In this document: one piece after another, positions 12,929 through 25,300 of the stretch
How positions within the stretch are numbered: position 1 is the stretch's first letter
Layout of the letters: each line of letters starts with the position of its first letter
NCBI GenBank assembly: GCA_032718475.1
Contig: JAUCBJ010001200.1
Location: 1 to 63,168, forward strand
Direction: 5' to 3'
DNA: 63,168 bases
Source: Nemertoderma westbladi
Lineage: Eukaryota > Xenacoelomorpha > Nemertodermatida > Nemertodermatidae
The notes under the pieces: generated by a model
What the model was told of the DNA's origin: nothing
What the model saw: only the letters and a program-made list of their open reading frames with translations
Database searches by the model: none
Made by a program: the position numbers and the translations under genes

Positions 12929-13506
12929 TACTGGATATGTGTGATACTCCGGCTAAGGTAAGGTCTCGTAATTTACTGGAGATGTTTGATACTCCGGCTA
13001 AGGTAAGGTCTCGTAATTTACTGGAGATGTGTGATACTCCGGCTAAGGTAAGGTCTCGTAATTTACTAGAGATGTTTGATACTCCGGCTAAGGTAAGGTC
13101 TCGTAATTTACTAGAGATGTTTGATACTCCGGCTAAGGTAAGGTCTCGTAATTTACTGGAGATGTTTGATACTCCGGCTAAGGTAATGTCTCGTAATTTA
13201 CTGGAGATGTGTGATACTCCGGCTAAGGTAAGGTCTCGTAATTTACTAGAGATGTTTGATACTCTGGCTAAGGTAAGGTCTCGTAATTTACTGGAGATGT
13301 TTGATACTCCGGCTAAGGTAAGGTCTCGTAATTTACTGGAGATGTGTGATACTCCGGCTAAGGTAAGGTCTCGTAATTTACTAGAGATGTTTGATACTCC
13401 GGCTAAGGTAAGGTCTCGTAATTTACTAGAGATGTTTGATACTCCGGCTAAGGTAAGGTCTCGTAATTTACTGGAGATGTTTGATACTCCGGCTAAGGTA
13501 AGGTCT
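12929..13506. repeat. Satellite 1, 45-bp monomer block E, right part
   Basis: About 13 units after the LINE. Their ordered variants (GATATGTGTG, GATGTGTG, AATGTCT, CTCTGGCT) match the last 13 units of the block ending at 18988. Confidence 0.96.
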
Positions 13507-16355
13507 CACACATTATTATGTTTGATACTCCGGCTAAGATAAGGTCTCACACATTATTATGTTTGATACTCCGGCTAAGGTAATGTCTCACACATTATTA
13601 TATTTGATACTCCGGCTAAGATAAGGTCTCACACATTATTATGTTTGATACTCCGGCTAAGATAAGGTCTCACACATTATTATGTTTGATACTCCGGCTA
13701 AGATAAGGTCTCACACATTATTATGTTTGATACTCCGGCTAAGATAAGGTCTCACACATTATTATGTTTGATACTCCGGCTAAGGTAAGGTCTCACACAT
13801 TATTATGTTTGATACTCCGGCTAAGGTAAGGTCTCACACATTATTATGTTTGATACTCCGGCTAAGATAAGGTCTCACACATTATTATGTTTGATACTCC
13901 GGCTAAGATAAGGTCTCACACATTATTATGTTTGATACTCCGGCTAAGATAAGGTCTCACACATTATTATGTTTGATACTCCGGCTAAGGTAATGTCTCA
14001 CACATTATTATGTTTGACACTCCGGCTAAGATAAGGTCTCACACATTATTATGTTTGATACTCCGGCTAAGATAAGGTCTCACACATTATTATGTTTGAT
14101 ACTCCGGCTAAGATAAGGTCTCACACATTATTATGTTTGATACTCCGGCTAAGATAAGGTCTCACACATTATTATGTTTGATACTCCGGCTAAGATAAGG
14201 TCTCACACATTATTATGTTTGATACTCCGGCTAAGATAAGGTCTCACACATTATTATGTTTGATACTCCGGCTAAGATAAGGTCTCACACATTATTATGT
14301 TTGATACTCCGGCTAAGATAAGGTCTCACACATTATTATGTTTGATACTCCGGCTAAGATAAGGTCTCACACATTGTTATGTTTGATACTCCGGCTAAGA
14401 TAAGGTCTCACACATTATTATGTTTGATACTCCGGCTAAGATAAGGTCTCACACATTATTATGTTTGATACTCCGGCTAAGATAAGGTCTCACACATTAT
14501 TATGTTTGATACTCCGGCTAAGGTAAGGTCTCACACATTATTATGTTTGATACTCCGGCTAAGATAAGGTCTCACACATTATTATGTTTGATACTCCGGC
14601 TAAGGTAAGGTCTCACACATTATTATGTTTGATACTCAGGCTAAGGTAATGTCTTACACATTATTATGTTTGATACTCCGGCTAAGATAAGGCCTCACAC
14701 ATTATTATGTTTGACACTCCGGCTAAGATAAGGTCTCACACATTATTATGTTTGATACTCCGGCTAAGATAAGGTCTCACACATTATTATGTTTGATACT
14801 CCGGCTAAGGTAAGGTCTCACACATTATTATGTTTGATACTCAGGCTAAGGTAATGTCTCACACATTATTATGTTTGATACTCCGGCTAAGATAAGGCCT
14901 CACACATTATTATGTTTGACACTCCGGCTAAGATAAGGTCTCACACATTATTATGTTTGATACTCCGGCTAAGATAAGGTCTCACACATTATTATGTTTG
15001 ATACTCCGGCTAAGGTAAGGTCTCACACATTATTATGTTTGATACTCAGGCTAAGGTAATGTCTCACACATTATTATGTTTGACACTCCGGCTAAGATAA
15101 GGTCTCACACATTATTATGTTTGATACTCCGGCTAAGATAAGGTCTCACACATTATTATGTTTGATACTCCGGCTAAGGTAAGGTCTCACACATTATTAT
15201 GTTTGATACTCAGGCTAAGGTAATGTCTCACACATTATTATGTTTGACACTCCGGCTAAGATAAGGTCTCACACATTATTATGTTTGATACTCCGGCTAA
15301 GATAAGGTCTCACACATTATTATGTTTGATACTCCGGCTAAGGTAAGGTCTCACACATTATTATGTTTGATACTCCGGCTAAGATAAGGTCTCACACATT
15401 ATTATGTTTGACACTCCGGCTAAGGTAAGGTCTCACACATTATTATGTTTGATACTCCGGCTAAGATAAGGTCTCACACATTATTATGTTTGACACTCCG
15501 GCTAAGGTAAGGTCTCGTAATTTACTGGAGATGTTTGATACTCCGGCTAAGGTAAGGTCTCGTAATTTACTAGATATGTTTGATACTCCGGCTAAGGTAA
15601 GGTCTCACACATTATTATGTTTGATACTCCGGCTAAGTTAATGTCTCACACATTATTATGTTTGATACTCCGGCTAAGATAAGGTCTCACACATTATTAT
15701 GTTTGACACTCCGGCTAAGGTAAGGTCTCACACATTATTATGTTTGATACTCCGGCTAAGGTAAGGTCTCACACATTATTATGTTTGATACTCCGGCTAA
15801 GATAAGGTCTCACACATTATTATGTTTGACACTCCGGCTAAGGTAATGTCTCACACATTATTATGTTTGATACTCCGGCTAAGATAAGGTCTCACACATT
15901 ATTATGTTTGATACTCCGGCTAAGGTAATGTCTCACACATTATTATGTTTGATACTCCGGCTAAGGTAAGGTCTCACACATTATTATGTTTGATACTCCG
16001 GCTAAGGTAAGGTCTCACACATTATTATGTTTGATACTCAGGCTAAGGTAATGTCTCACACATTATTATGTTTGACACTCCGGCTAAGATAAGGTCTCAC
16101 ACATTATTATGTTTGATACTCCGGCTAAGATAAGGTCTCACACATTATTATGTTTGACACTCCGGCTAAGGTAAGGTCTCACACATTATTATGTTTGATA
16201 CTCCGGCTAAGGTAAGGTCTCACACATTATTATGTTTGATACTCCGGCTAAGATAAGGTCTCACACATTATTATGTTTGACACTCCGGCTAAGGTAAGGT
16301 CTCACACATTATTATGTTTGATACTCCGGCTAAGATAAGGTCTCACACATTATTA
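13507..16355. repeat. Satellite 1, 41-bp monomer block F with a two-unit 45-bp island
   Basis: About 69 units of 41 bp with the same landmark order as block D. The two-unit 45-bp island ends in CTAGATATG at 15570, followed by the CTAAGTTAATG unit. From the GGATATG mark to this island is 2637 bp here and 2596 bp in the next copy, a difference of exactly one 41-bp unit. Confidence 0.96.
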
Positions 16356-18988
16356 TGTTTGACACTCCGGCTAAGGTAAGGTCTCGTAATTTACTAGAGA
16401 TGTTTGATACTCCGGCTAAGGTAAGGTCTCGTAATTTACTGGAGATGTTTGATACTCCGGCTAAGGTAAGGTCTTGTAATTTACTGGAGATGTTTGATAC
16501 TCCGGCTAAGGTAAGGTCTCGTAATTTACTGGAGATGTTTGATACTCCGGCTAAGGTAAGGTCTCGTAATTTACTAGAGATGTTTGATACTCCGGCTAAG
16601 GTAAGGTCTCGTAATTTACTGGAGATGTTTGATACTCCGGCTAAGGTAAGGTCTCGTAATTTACTGGAGATGTTTGATACTCCGGCTAAGGTAAGGTCTC
16701 GTAATTTACTAGAGATGTTTGATACTCCGGCTAAGGTAAGGTCTCGTAATTTACTGGAGATGTTTGATACTCCGGCTAAGGTAAGGTCTCGTAATTTACT
16801 AGAGATGTTTGATACTCCGGCTAAGGTAAGGTCTCGTAATTTACTAGAGATGTTTGATACTCCGGCTAAGGTAAGGTCTCGTAATTTACTGGAGATGTTT
16901 GATACTCCGGCTAAGGTAAGGTCTCGTAATTTACTGGAGATGTTTGATACTCCGGCTAAGGTAAGGTCTCGTAATTTACTGGAGATGTTTGATACTCCGG
17001 CTAAGGTAAGGTCTCGTAATTTACTAGAGATGTTTGATACTCCGGCTAAGGTAAGGTCTCGTAATTTACTGGAGATGTTTGATACTCCGGCTAAGGTAAG
17101 GTCTCGTAATTTACTAGAGATGTTTGATACTCCGGCTAAGGTAAGGTCTTGTAATTTACTAGAGATGTTTGATACTCCGGCTAAGGTAAGGTCTCGTAAT
17201 TTACTGGAGATGTTAGATACTCCGGCTAAGGTAAGGTCTCGTAATTTACTAGAGATGTTTGATACTCCGGCTAAGGTAAGGTCTCGTAATTTACTGGAGA
17301 TGTTTGATACTCCGGCTAAGGTAAGGTCTCGTAATTTACTGGATATGTGTGATACTCCGGCTAAGGTAAGGTCTCGTAATTTACTGGAGATGTTTGATAC
17401 TCCGGCTAAGGTAAGGTCTCGTAATTTACTGGAGATGTTTGATACTCCGGCTAAGGTAAGGTCTCGTAATTTACTAGAGATGTTTGATACTCCGGCTAAG
17501 GTAAGGTCTCGTAATTTACTGGAGATGTTTGATACTCCGGCTAAGGTAAGGTCTCGTAATTTACTGGAGATGTTTGATACTCCGGCTAAGGTAAGGTCTC
17601 GTAATTTACTAGAGATGTTTGATACTCCGGCTAAGGTAAGGTCTCGTAATTTCCTGGAGATGTTTGATACTCCGGCTAAGGTAAGGTCTCGTAATTTACT
17701 GGAGATGTTTGATACTCCGGCTAAGGTAAGGTCTCGTAATTTACTGGAGATGTTTGATACTCCGGCTAAGGTAAGGTCTCGTAATTTACTAGAGATGTTT
17801 GATACTCCGGCTAAGGTAAGGTCTCGTAATTTACTAGAGATGTTTGATACTCCGGCTAAGGTAAGGTCTCGTAATTTACTGGAGATGTTTGATACTCCGG
17901 CTAAGGTAAGGTCTCGTAATTTACTGGAGATGTTTGATACTCCGGCTAAGGTAAGGTCTCGTAATTTACTAGAGATGTTTGATACTCCGGCTAAGGTAAG
18001 GTCTCGTAATTTACTGGAGATGTTTGATACTCCGGCTAAGGTAAGGTCTCGTAATTTACTAGAGATGTTTGATACTCCGGCTAAGGTAAGGTCTCGTAAT
18101 TTACTAGAGATGTTTGATACTCCGGCTAAGGTAAGGTCTCGTAATTTACTAGAGATGTTTGATACTCCGGCTAAGGTAAGGTCTCGTAATTTACTGGAGA
18201 TGTTTGATACTCCGGCTAAGGTAAGGTCTCGTAATTTACTGGAGATGTTTGATACTCCGGCTAAGGTAAGGTCTCGTAATTTACTGGAGATGTTTGATAC
18301 TCCGGCTAAGGTAAGGTCTCGTAATTTACTGGAGATGTTTGATACTCCGGCTAAGGTAAGGTCTCGTAATTTACTGGAGATGTTTGATACTCCGGCTAAA
18401 GTAAGGTCTCGTAATTTACTGGATATGTGTGATACTCCGGCTAAGGTAAGGTCTCGTAATTTACTGGAGATGTTTGATACTCCGGCTAAGGTAAGGTCTC
18501 GTAATTTACTGGAGATGTGTGATACTCCGGCTAAGGTAAGGTCTCGTAATTTACTAGAGATGTTTGATACTCCGGCTAAGGTAAGGTCTCGTAATTTACT
18601 AGAGATGTTTGATACTCCGGCTAAGGTAAGGTCTCGTAATTTACTGGAGATGTTTGATACTCCGGCTAAGGTAATGTCTCGTAATTTACTGGAGATGTGT
18701 GATACTCCGGCTAAGGTAAGGTCTCGTAATTTACTAGAGATGTTTGATACTCTGGCTAAGGTAAGGTCTCGTAATTTACTGGAGATGTTTGATACTCCGG
18801 CTAAGGTAAGGTCTCGTAATTTACTGGAGATGTGTGATACTCCGGCTAAGGTAAGGTCTCGTAATTTACTAGAGATGTTTGATACTCCGGCTAAGGTAAG
18901 GTCTCGTAATTTACTAGAGATGTTTGATACTCCGGCTAAGGTAAGGTCTCGTAATTTACTGGAGATGTTTGATACTCCGGCTAAGGTA
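16356..18988. repeat. Satellite 1, 45-bp monomer block G (about 58 units)
   Basis: Uninterrupted 45-bp block. Its first six units and last 13 units correspond to the two halves of block E around the LINE. The 39 or so middle units are absent there, so the block has contracted in E or expanded here. It contains the empty-site sequence for the LINE at about 18396-18430. Confidence 0.96.
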
Positions 18989-21900
18989 AGGTCTCACACA
19001 TTATTATGTTTGATACTCCGGCTAAGATAAGGTCTCACACATTATTATGTTTGATACTCCGGCTAAGGTAATGTCTCACACATTATTATATTTGATACTC
19101 CGGCTAAGATAAGGTCTCACACATTATTATGTTTGATACTCCGGCTAAGATAAGGTCTCACACATTATTATGTTTGATACTCCGGCTAAGATAAGGTCTC
19201 ACACATTATTATGTTTGATACTCCGGCTAAGATAAGGTCTCACACATTATTATGTTTGATACTCCGGCTAAGGTAAGGTCTCACACATTATTATGTTTGA
19301 TACTCCGGCTAAGGTAAGGTCTCACACATTATTATGTTTGATACTCCGGCTAAGATAAGGTCTCACACATTATTATGTTTGATACTCCGGCTAAGATAAG
19401 GTCTCACACATTATTATGTTTGATACTCCGGCTAAGATAAGGTCTCACACATTATTATGTTTGATACTCCGGCTAAGATAAGGTCTCACACATTATTATG
19501 TTTGATACTCCGGCTAAGATAAGGTCTCACACATTATTATGTTTGATACTCCGGCTAAGATAAGGTCTCACACATTATTATGTTTGATACTCCGGCTAAG
19601 ATAAGGTCTCACACATTATTATGTTTGATACTCCGGCTAAGATAAGGTCTCACACATTATTATGTTTGATACTCCGGCTAAGATAAGGTCTCACACATTA
19701 TTATGTTTGATACTCCGGCTAAGATAAGGTCTCACACATTATTATGTTTGATACTCCGGCTAAGATAAGGTCTCACACATTATTATGTTTGATACTCCGG
19801 CTAAGATAAGGTCTCACACATTGTTATGTTTGATACTCCGGCTAAGATAAGGTCTCACACATTATTATGTTTGATACTCCGGCTAAGATAAGGTCTCACA
19901 CATTATTATGTTTGATACTCCGGCTAAGATAAGGTCTCACACATTATTATGTTTGATACTCCGGCTAAGGTAAGGTCTCACACATTATTATGTTTGATAC
20001 TCCGGCTAAGATAAGGTCTCACACATTATTATGTTTGATACTCCGGCTAAGGTAAGGTCTCACACATTATTATGTTTGATACTCAGGCTAAGGTAATGTC
20101 TTACACATTATTATGTTTGATACTCCGGCTAAGATAAGGCCTCACACATTATTATGTTTGACACTCCGGCTAAGATAAGGTCTCACACATTATTATGTTT
20201 GATACTCCGGCTAAGATAAGGTCTCACACATTATTATGTTTGATACTCCGGCTAAGGTAAGGTCTCACACATTATTATGTTTGATACTCAGGCTAAGGTA
20301 ATGTCTCACACATTATTATGTTTGATACTCCGGCTAAGATAAGGCCTCACACATTATTATGTTTGACACTCCGGCTAAGATAAGGTCTCACACATTATTA
20401 TGTTTGATACTCCGGCTAAGATAAGGTCTCACACATTATTATGTTTGATACTCCGGCTAAGGTAAGGTCTCACACATTATTATGTTTGATACTCAGGCTA
20501 AGGTAATGTCTCACACATTATTATGTTTGACACTCCGGCTAAGATAAGGTCTCACACATTATTATGTTTGATACTCCGGCTAAGATAAGGTCTCACACAT
20601 TATTATGTTTGATACTCCGGCTAAGGTAAGGTCTCACACATTATTATGTTTGATACTCAGGCTAAGGTAATGTCTCACACATTATTATGTTTGACACTCC
20701 GGCTAAGATAAGGTCTCACACATTATTATGTTTGATACTCCGGCTAAGATAAGGTCTCACACATTATTATGTTTGATACTCCGGCTAAGGTAAGGTCTCA
20801 CACATTATTATGTTTGATACTCCGGCTAAGATAAGGTCTCACACATTATTATGTTTGACACTCCGGCTAAGGTAAGGTCTCACACATTATTATGTTTGAT
20901 ACTCCGGCTAAGATAAGGTCTCACACATTATTATGTTTGACACTCCGGCTAAGGTAAGGTCTCGTAATTTACTGGAGATGTTTGATACTCCGGCTAAGGT
21001 AAGGTCTCGTAATTTACTAGATATGTTTGATACTCCGGCTAAGGTAAGGTCTCACACATTATTATGTTTGATACTCCGGCTAAGTTAATGTCTCACACAT
21101 TATTATGTTTGATACTCCGGCTAAGATAAGGTCTCACACATTATTATGTTTGACACTCCGGCTAAGGTAAGGTCTCACACATTATTATGTTTGATACTCC
21201 GGCTAAGGTAAGGTCTCACACATTATTATGTTTGATACTCCGGCTAAGATAAGGTCTCACACATTATTATGTTTGACACTCCGGCTAAGGTAATGTCTCA
21301 CACATTATTATGTTTGATACTCCGGCTAAGATAAGGTCTCACACATTATTATGTTTGATACTCCGGCTAAGGTAATGTCTCACACATTATTATGTTTGAT
21401 ACTCCGGCTAAGGTAAGGTCTCACACATTATTATGTTTGATACTCCGGCTAAGGTAAGGTCTCACACATTATTATGTTTGATACTCCGGCTAAGGTAATG
21501 TCTCACACATTATTATGTTTGACACTCCGGCTAAGGTAAGGTCTCACACATTATTATGTTTGACACTCCGGCTAAGGTAAGGTCTCACACATTATTATGT
21601 TTGATACTCCGGCTAAGGTAAGGTCTCACACATTATTATGTTTGATACTCCGGCTAAGGTAAGGTCTCACACATTATTATGTTTGATACTCCGGCTAAGG
21701 TAAGGTCTCACACATTATTATGTTTGATACTCCGGCTAAGATAAGGTCTCACACATTATTATGTTTGATACTCCGGCTAAGGTAAGGTCTCACACATTAT
21801 TATGTTTGATACTCCGGCTAAGGTAATGTCTCACACATTATTATGTTTGATACTCCGGCTAAGGTAAGGTCTCACACATTATTATGTTTGACACTCCGGC

Positions 21901-22300
21901 TAAGGTAAGGTCTCACACATTATTATGTTTGATACTCCGGCTAAGATAAGGTCTCACACATTATTATGTTTGATACTCCGGCTAAGGTAAGGTCTCACAC
22001 ATTATTATGTTTGATACTCCGGCTAAGGTAATGTCTCACACATTATTATGTTTGATACTCCGGCTAAGGTAAGGTCTCACACATTATTATGTTTGATACT
22101 CCGGCTAAGGTAAGGTCTCACACATTATTATGTTTGATACTCCGGCTAAGGTAAGGTCTCGTAATTTACTGGAGATGTTTGATACTCCGGCTAAGGTAAG
22201 GTCTCACACATTATTATGTTTGACACTCCGGCTAAGGTAAGGTCTCACACATTATTATGTTTGACACTCCGGCTAAGGTAAGGTCTCACACATTATTATA
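18989..22300. repeat. Satellite 1, 41-bp monomer block H, array end
   Basis: 41-bp units with the landmark series again (ATTGTTATG near 19822, 45-bp island ending CTAGATATG at 21017), then about 30 more units rich in AAGGTAAGG and a single 45-bp unit near 22160. The array ends at 22300 in CACATTATTATA. An 8-base spacer TGGATTGT separates it from satellite 2. Confidence 0.96.
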
Positions 22301-22308
22301 TGGATTGT

Positions 22309-25300
22309 TTGTTTTTGTAGCCTTTGTGCAATCGGCTCCCTTGGTGTTTGAAGTTTTTGTAGCCTTTGTGCAATCGGCTCCCTTGGTGTTTGAAGTTTTT
22401 GTAGCCTTTGTGCAATCGGCTCCCTTGGTGTTTTAAGTTTTTGTAGCCTTTGTGCAATCGGCTCCCTTGGTGTTTGAAGTTTTTGTAGCCTTTGTGCAAT
22501 CGGCTCCCTTGGTGTTTGAAGTTTTTGTAGCCTTTGTGCAATCGGCTCCCTTGGTGTTTGAAGTTTTTGTAGCCTTTGTGCAATCGGCTCCCTTGGTGTT
22601 TGAAGGTTTTGTAGCCTTTGTGCAATCGGCTCCCTTGGTGTTTGAAGTTTTTGTAGCCCTTGTGTAATCGGCTCCCTTGGTGTTTGAAGTTTTTGTAACC
22701 TTTGTGCAATCGGCTCCCTTGGTGTTTTAAGTTTTTGTAGCCTTTGTGCAATCGGCTCCCTTGGTGTTTGAAGTTTTTGTAGCCTTTGCGCAATCGGCTC
22801 CCTTGGTGTTTGAAGTTTTTGTAGCCTTTGTGCAATCGGCTCCCTTGGTGTTTGAAGTTTTTGTAGCCTTTGTGCAATCGGCTCCCTTGGTGTTTGAAGT
22901 TTTTGTAGCCTTTGTGCAATCGGCTCCCTTGGTGTTTGAAGTTTTTGTAGCCTTTGTGCAATCGGCTCTCTTGGTGTTTGAAGTTTTTGTAGCCTTTGTG
23001 CAATCGGCTCCCTTGGTGTTTGAAGTTTTTGTAGCCTTTGTGCAATCGGCTCCCTTGGTGTTTGAAGTTTTTGTAGCCTTTGTGCAATCGGCTCCCTTGG
23101 TGTTTGAAGGTTTTGTAGCCTTTGTGCAATCGGCTCCCTTGGTGTTTGAAGTTTTTGTAGCCCTTGTGTAATCGGCTCCCTTGGTGTTTGAAGTTTTTGT
23201 AGCCTTTGTGCAATCGGCTCCCTTGGTGTTTTAAGTTTTTGTAGCCTTTGTGCAATCGGCTCCCTTGGTGTTTGAAGTTTTTGTAGCCTTTGCGCAATCG
23301 GCTCCCTTGGTGTTTGAAGTTTTTGTAGCCTTTGTGCAATCGGCTCCCTTGGTGTTTGAAGTTTTTGTAGCCTTTGCGCAATCGGCTCCCTTGGTGTTTG
23401 AAGTTTTTGTAGCCTTTGTGCAATCGGCTCCCTTGGTGTTTGAAGTTTTTGTAGCCTTTGTGCAATCGGCTCCCTTGGTGTTTTAAGTTTTTGTAGCCTT
23501 TGTGCAATCGGCTTCCTTGGTGTTTGAAGTTTTTGTAGCCTTTGTGCAATCGGCTCCCTTGGTGTTTGAAGTTTTTGTAGCCTTTGTGCAATCGGCTCCC
23601 TTGGTGTTTGACGTTTTTGTAGCCCTTGTGTAATCGGCTCCCTTGGTGTTTGAAGTTTTTGTAGCCTTTGCGCAATCGGCTCCCTTGGTGTTTGAAGTTT
23701 TTGTAGCCTTTGTGCAATCGGCTCCCTTGGTGTTTGAAGTTTTTGTAGCCTTTGTGCATTCGGCTCCCTTGGTGTTTGAAGTTTTTGTAGCCTTTGTGCA
23801 ATCGGCTCCCTTGGTGTTTGAAGTTTTTGTAGCCTTTGCGCAATCGGCTCCCTTGGTGTTTTAAGTTTTTGTAGCCTTTGTGCAATCGGCTCCCTTGGTG
23901 TTTGAAGTTTTTGTAGCCTTTGTGCAATCGGCTCCCTTGGTGATTTAAGTTTTTGTAGCCTTTGTGCAATCGGCTCCCTTGATGTTTGAAGTTTTTGTAG
24001 CCTTTGCGCAATCGGCTCCCTTGGTGTTTGAAGTTTTTGTAGCCTTTGTGCAATCGGCTCCCTTGGTGTTTGAAGTTTTTGTAGCCTTTGTGCAATCGGC
24101 TCCCTTGGTGTTTGAAGTTTTTATAGCCTTTGTGCAATCGGCTCCCTTGGTGTTTGAAGTTTTTGTAGCCTTTGTGCAATCGGCTCCCTTGGTGTTTGAA
24201 GTTTTTCTAGCCTTTGTGCAATCGGCTCCCTTGGTGTTTGAAGTTTTTGTAGCCTTTGCGCAATCGGCTCCCTTGGTGTTTGAAGTTTTTCTAGCCTTTG
24301 TGCAATCGGCTCCCTTGGTGTTTGAAGTTTTTCTAGCCTTTGTGCAATCGGCTCCCTTGGTGTTTAAAGTTTTTGTAGCCTTTGTGCAATCGGCTCCCTT
24401 GGTGTTTAAAGTTTTTGTAGCCTTTGTGCAATCGGCTCCCTTGGTGTTTGAAGTTTTTGTAGCCTTTGTGCAATCGGCTCCCTTGGTGTTTGAAGTTTTT
24501 GTAGCCTTTGCGCAATCGGCTCTCTTGGTGTTTGAAGTTTTTGTAGCCTTTGTGCAATCGGCTCCCTTGGTGTTTGAAGTTTTTGTAGCCTTTGCGCAAT
24601 CGGTTCCCTTGGTGTTTGAAGTTTTTGTAGCCTTTGTGCAATCGGCTCCCTTGGTGTTTGAAGTTTTTGTAGCCTTTGTGCAATCGGCTCCCTTGGTGTT
24701 TGAAGTTTTTGTAGCCTTTGTGCAATCGGCTCCCTTGGTGTTTGAAGTTTTTGTAGCCTTTGTGTAATCGGCTCCCTTGGTGTTTGAAGTTTTTGTAGCC
24801 TTTGCGCAATCGGCTCCCTTGGTGTTTGAAGTTTTTGTAGCCTTTGTACAATCGGCTCCCTTGGTGTTTGAAGTTTTTGTAGCCTTTGTGCAATCGGCTC
24901 CCTTGGTGTTTGAAGTTTTTGTAGCCTTTGTGCAATCGGCTCCCTTGGTGTTTGAAGTTTTTGTAGCCTTTGTGCAATCGGCTCCCTTGGTGTTTGAAGT
25001 TTTTGTAGCCTTTGTGCAATCGGCTCCCTTGGTGTTTGAAGTTTTTGTAGCCTTTGTGCAATCGGCTCCCTTGGTGTTTGAAGTTTTTGTAGCCTTTGCG
25101 CAATCGGCTCCCTTGGTGTTTGAAGTTTTTGTAGCCTTTGTACAATCGGCCCCCTTGGTGTTTGAAGTTTTTGTAGCCTTTGTACAATCGGCTCTCTTGG
25201 TGTTTGAAGTTTTTATAGCCTTTGTGCAATCGGCTCCCTTGGTGTTTGAAGTTTTTGTAGCCTTTGTGCAATCGGCTCCCTTGGTGTTTGAAGTTTTTGT

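Noticed and set aside
1-22300. CRISPR array
   Set aside because: The repeats are directly tandem with no unique spacers, and the DNA is animal.
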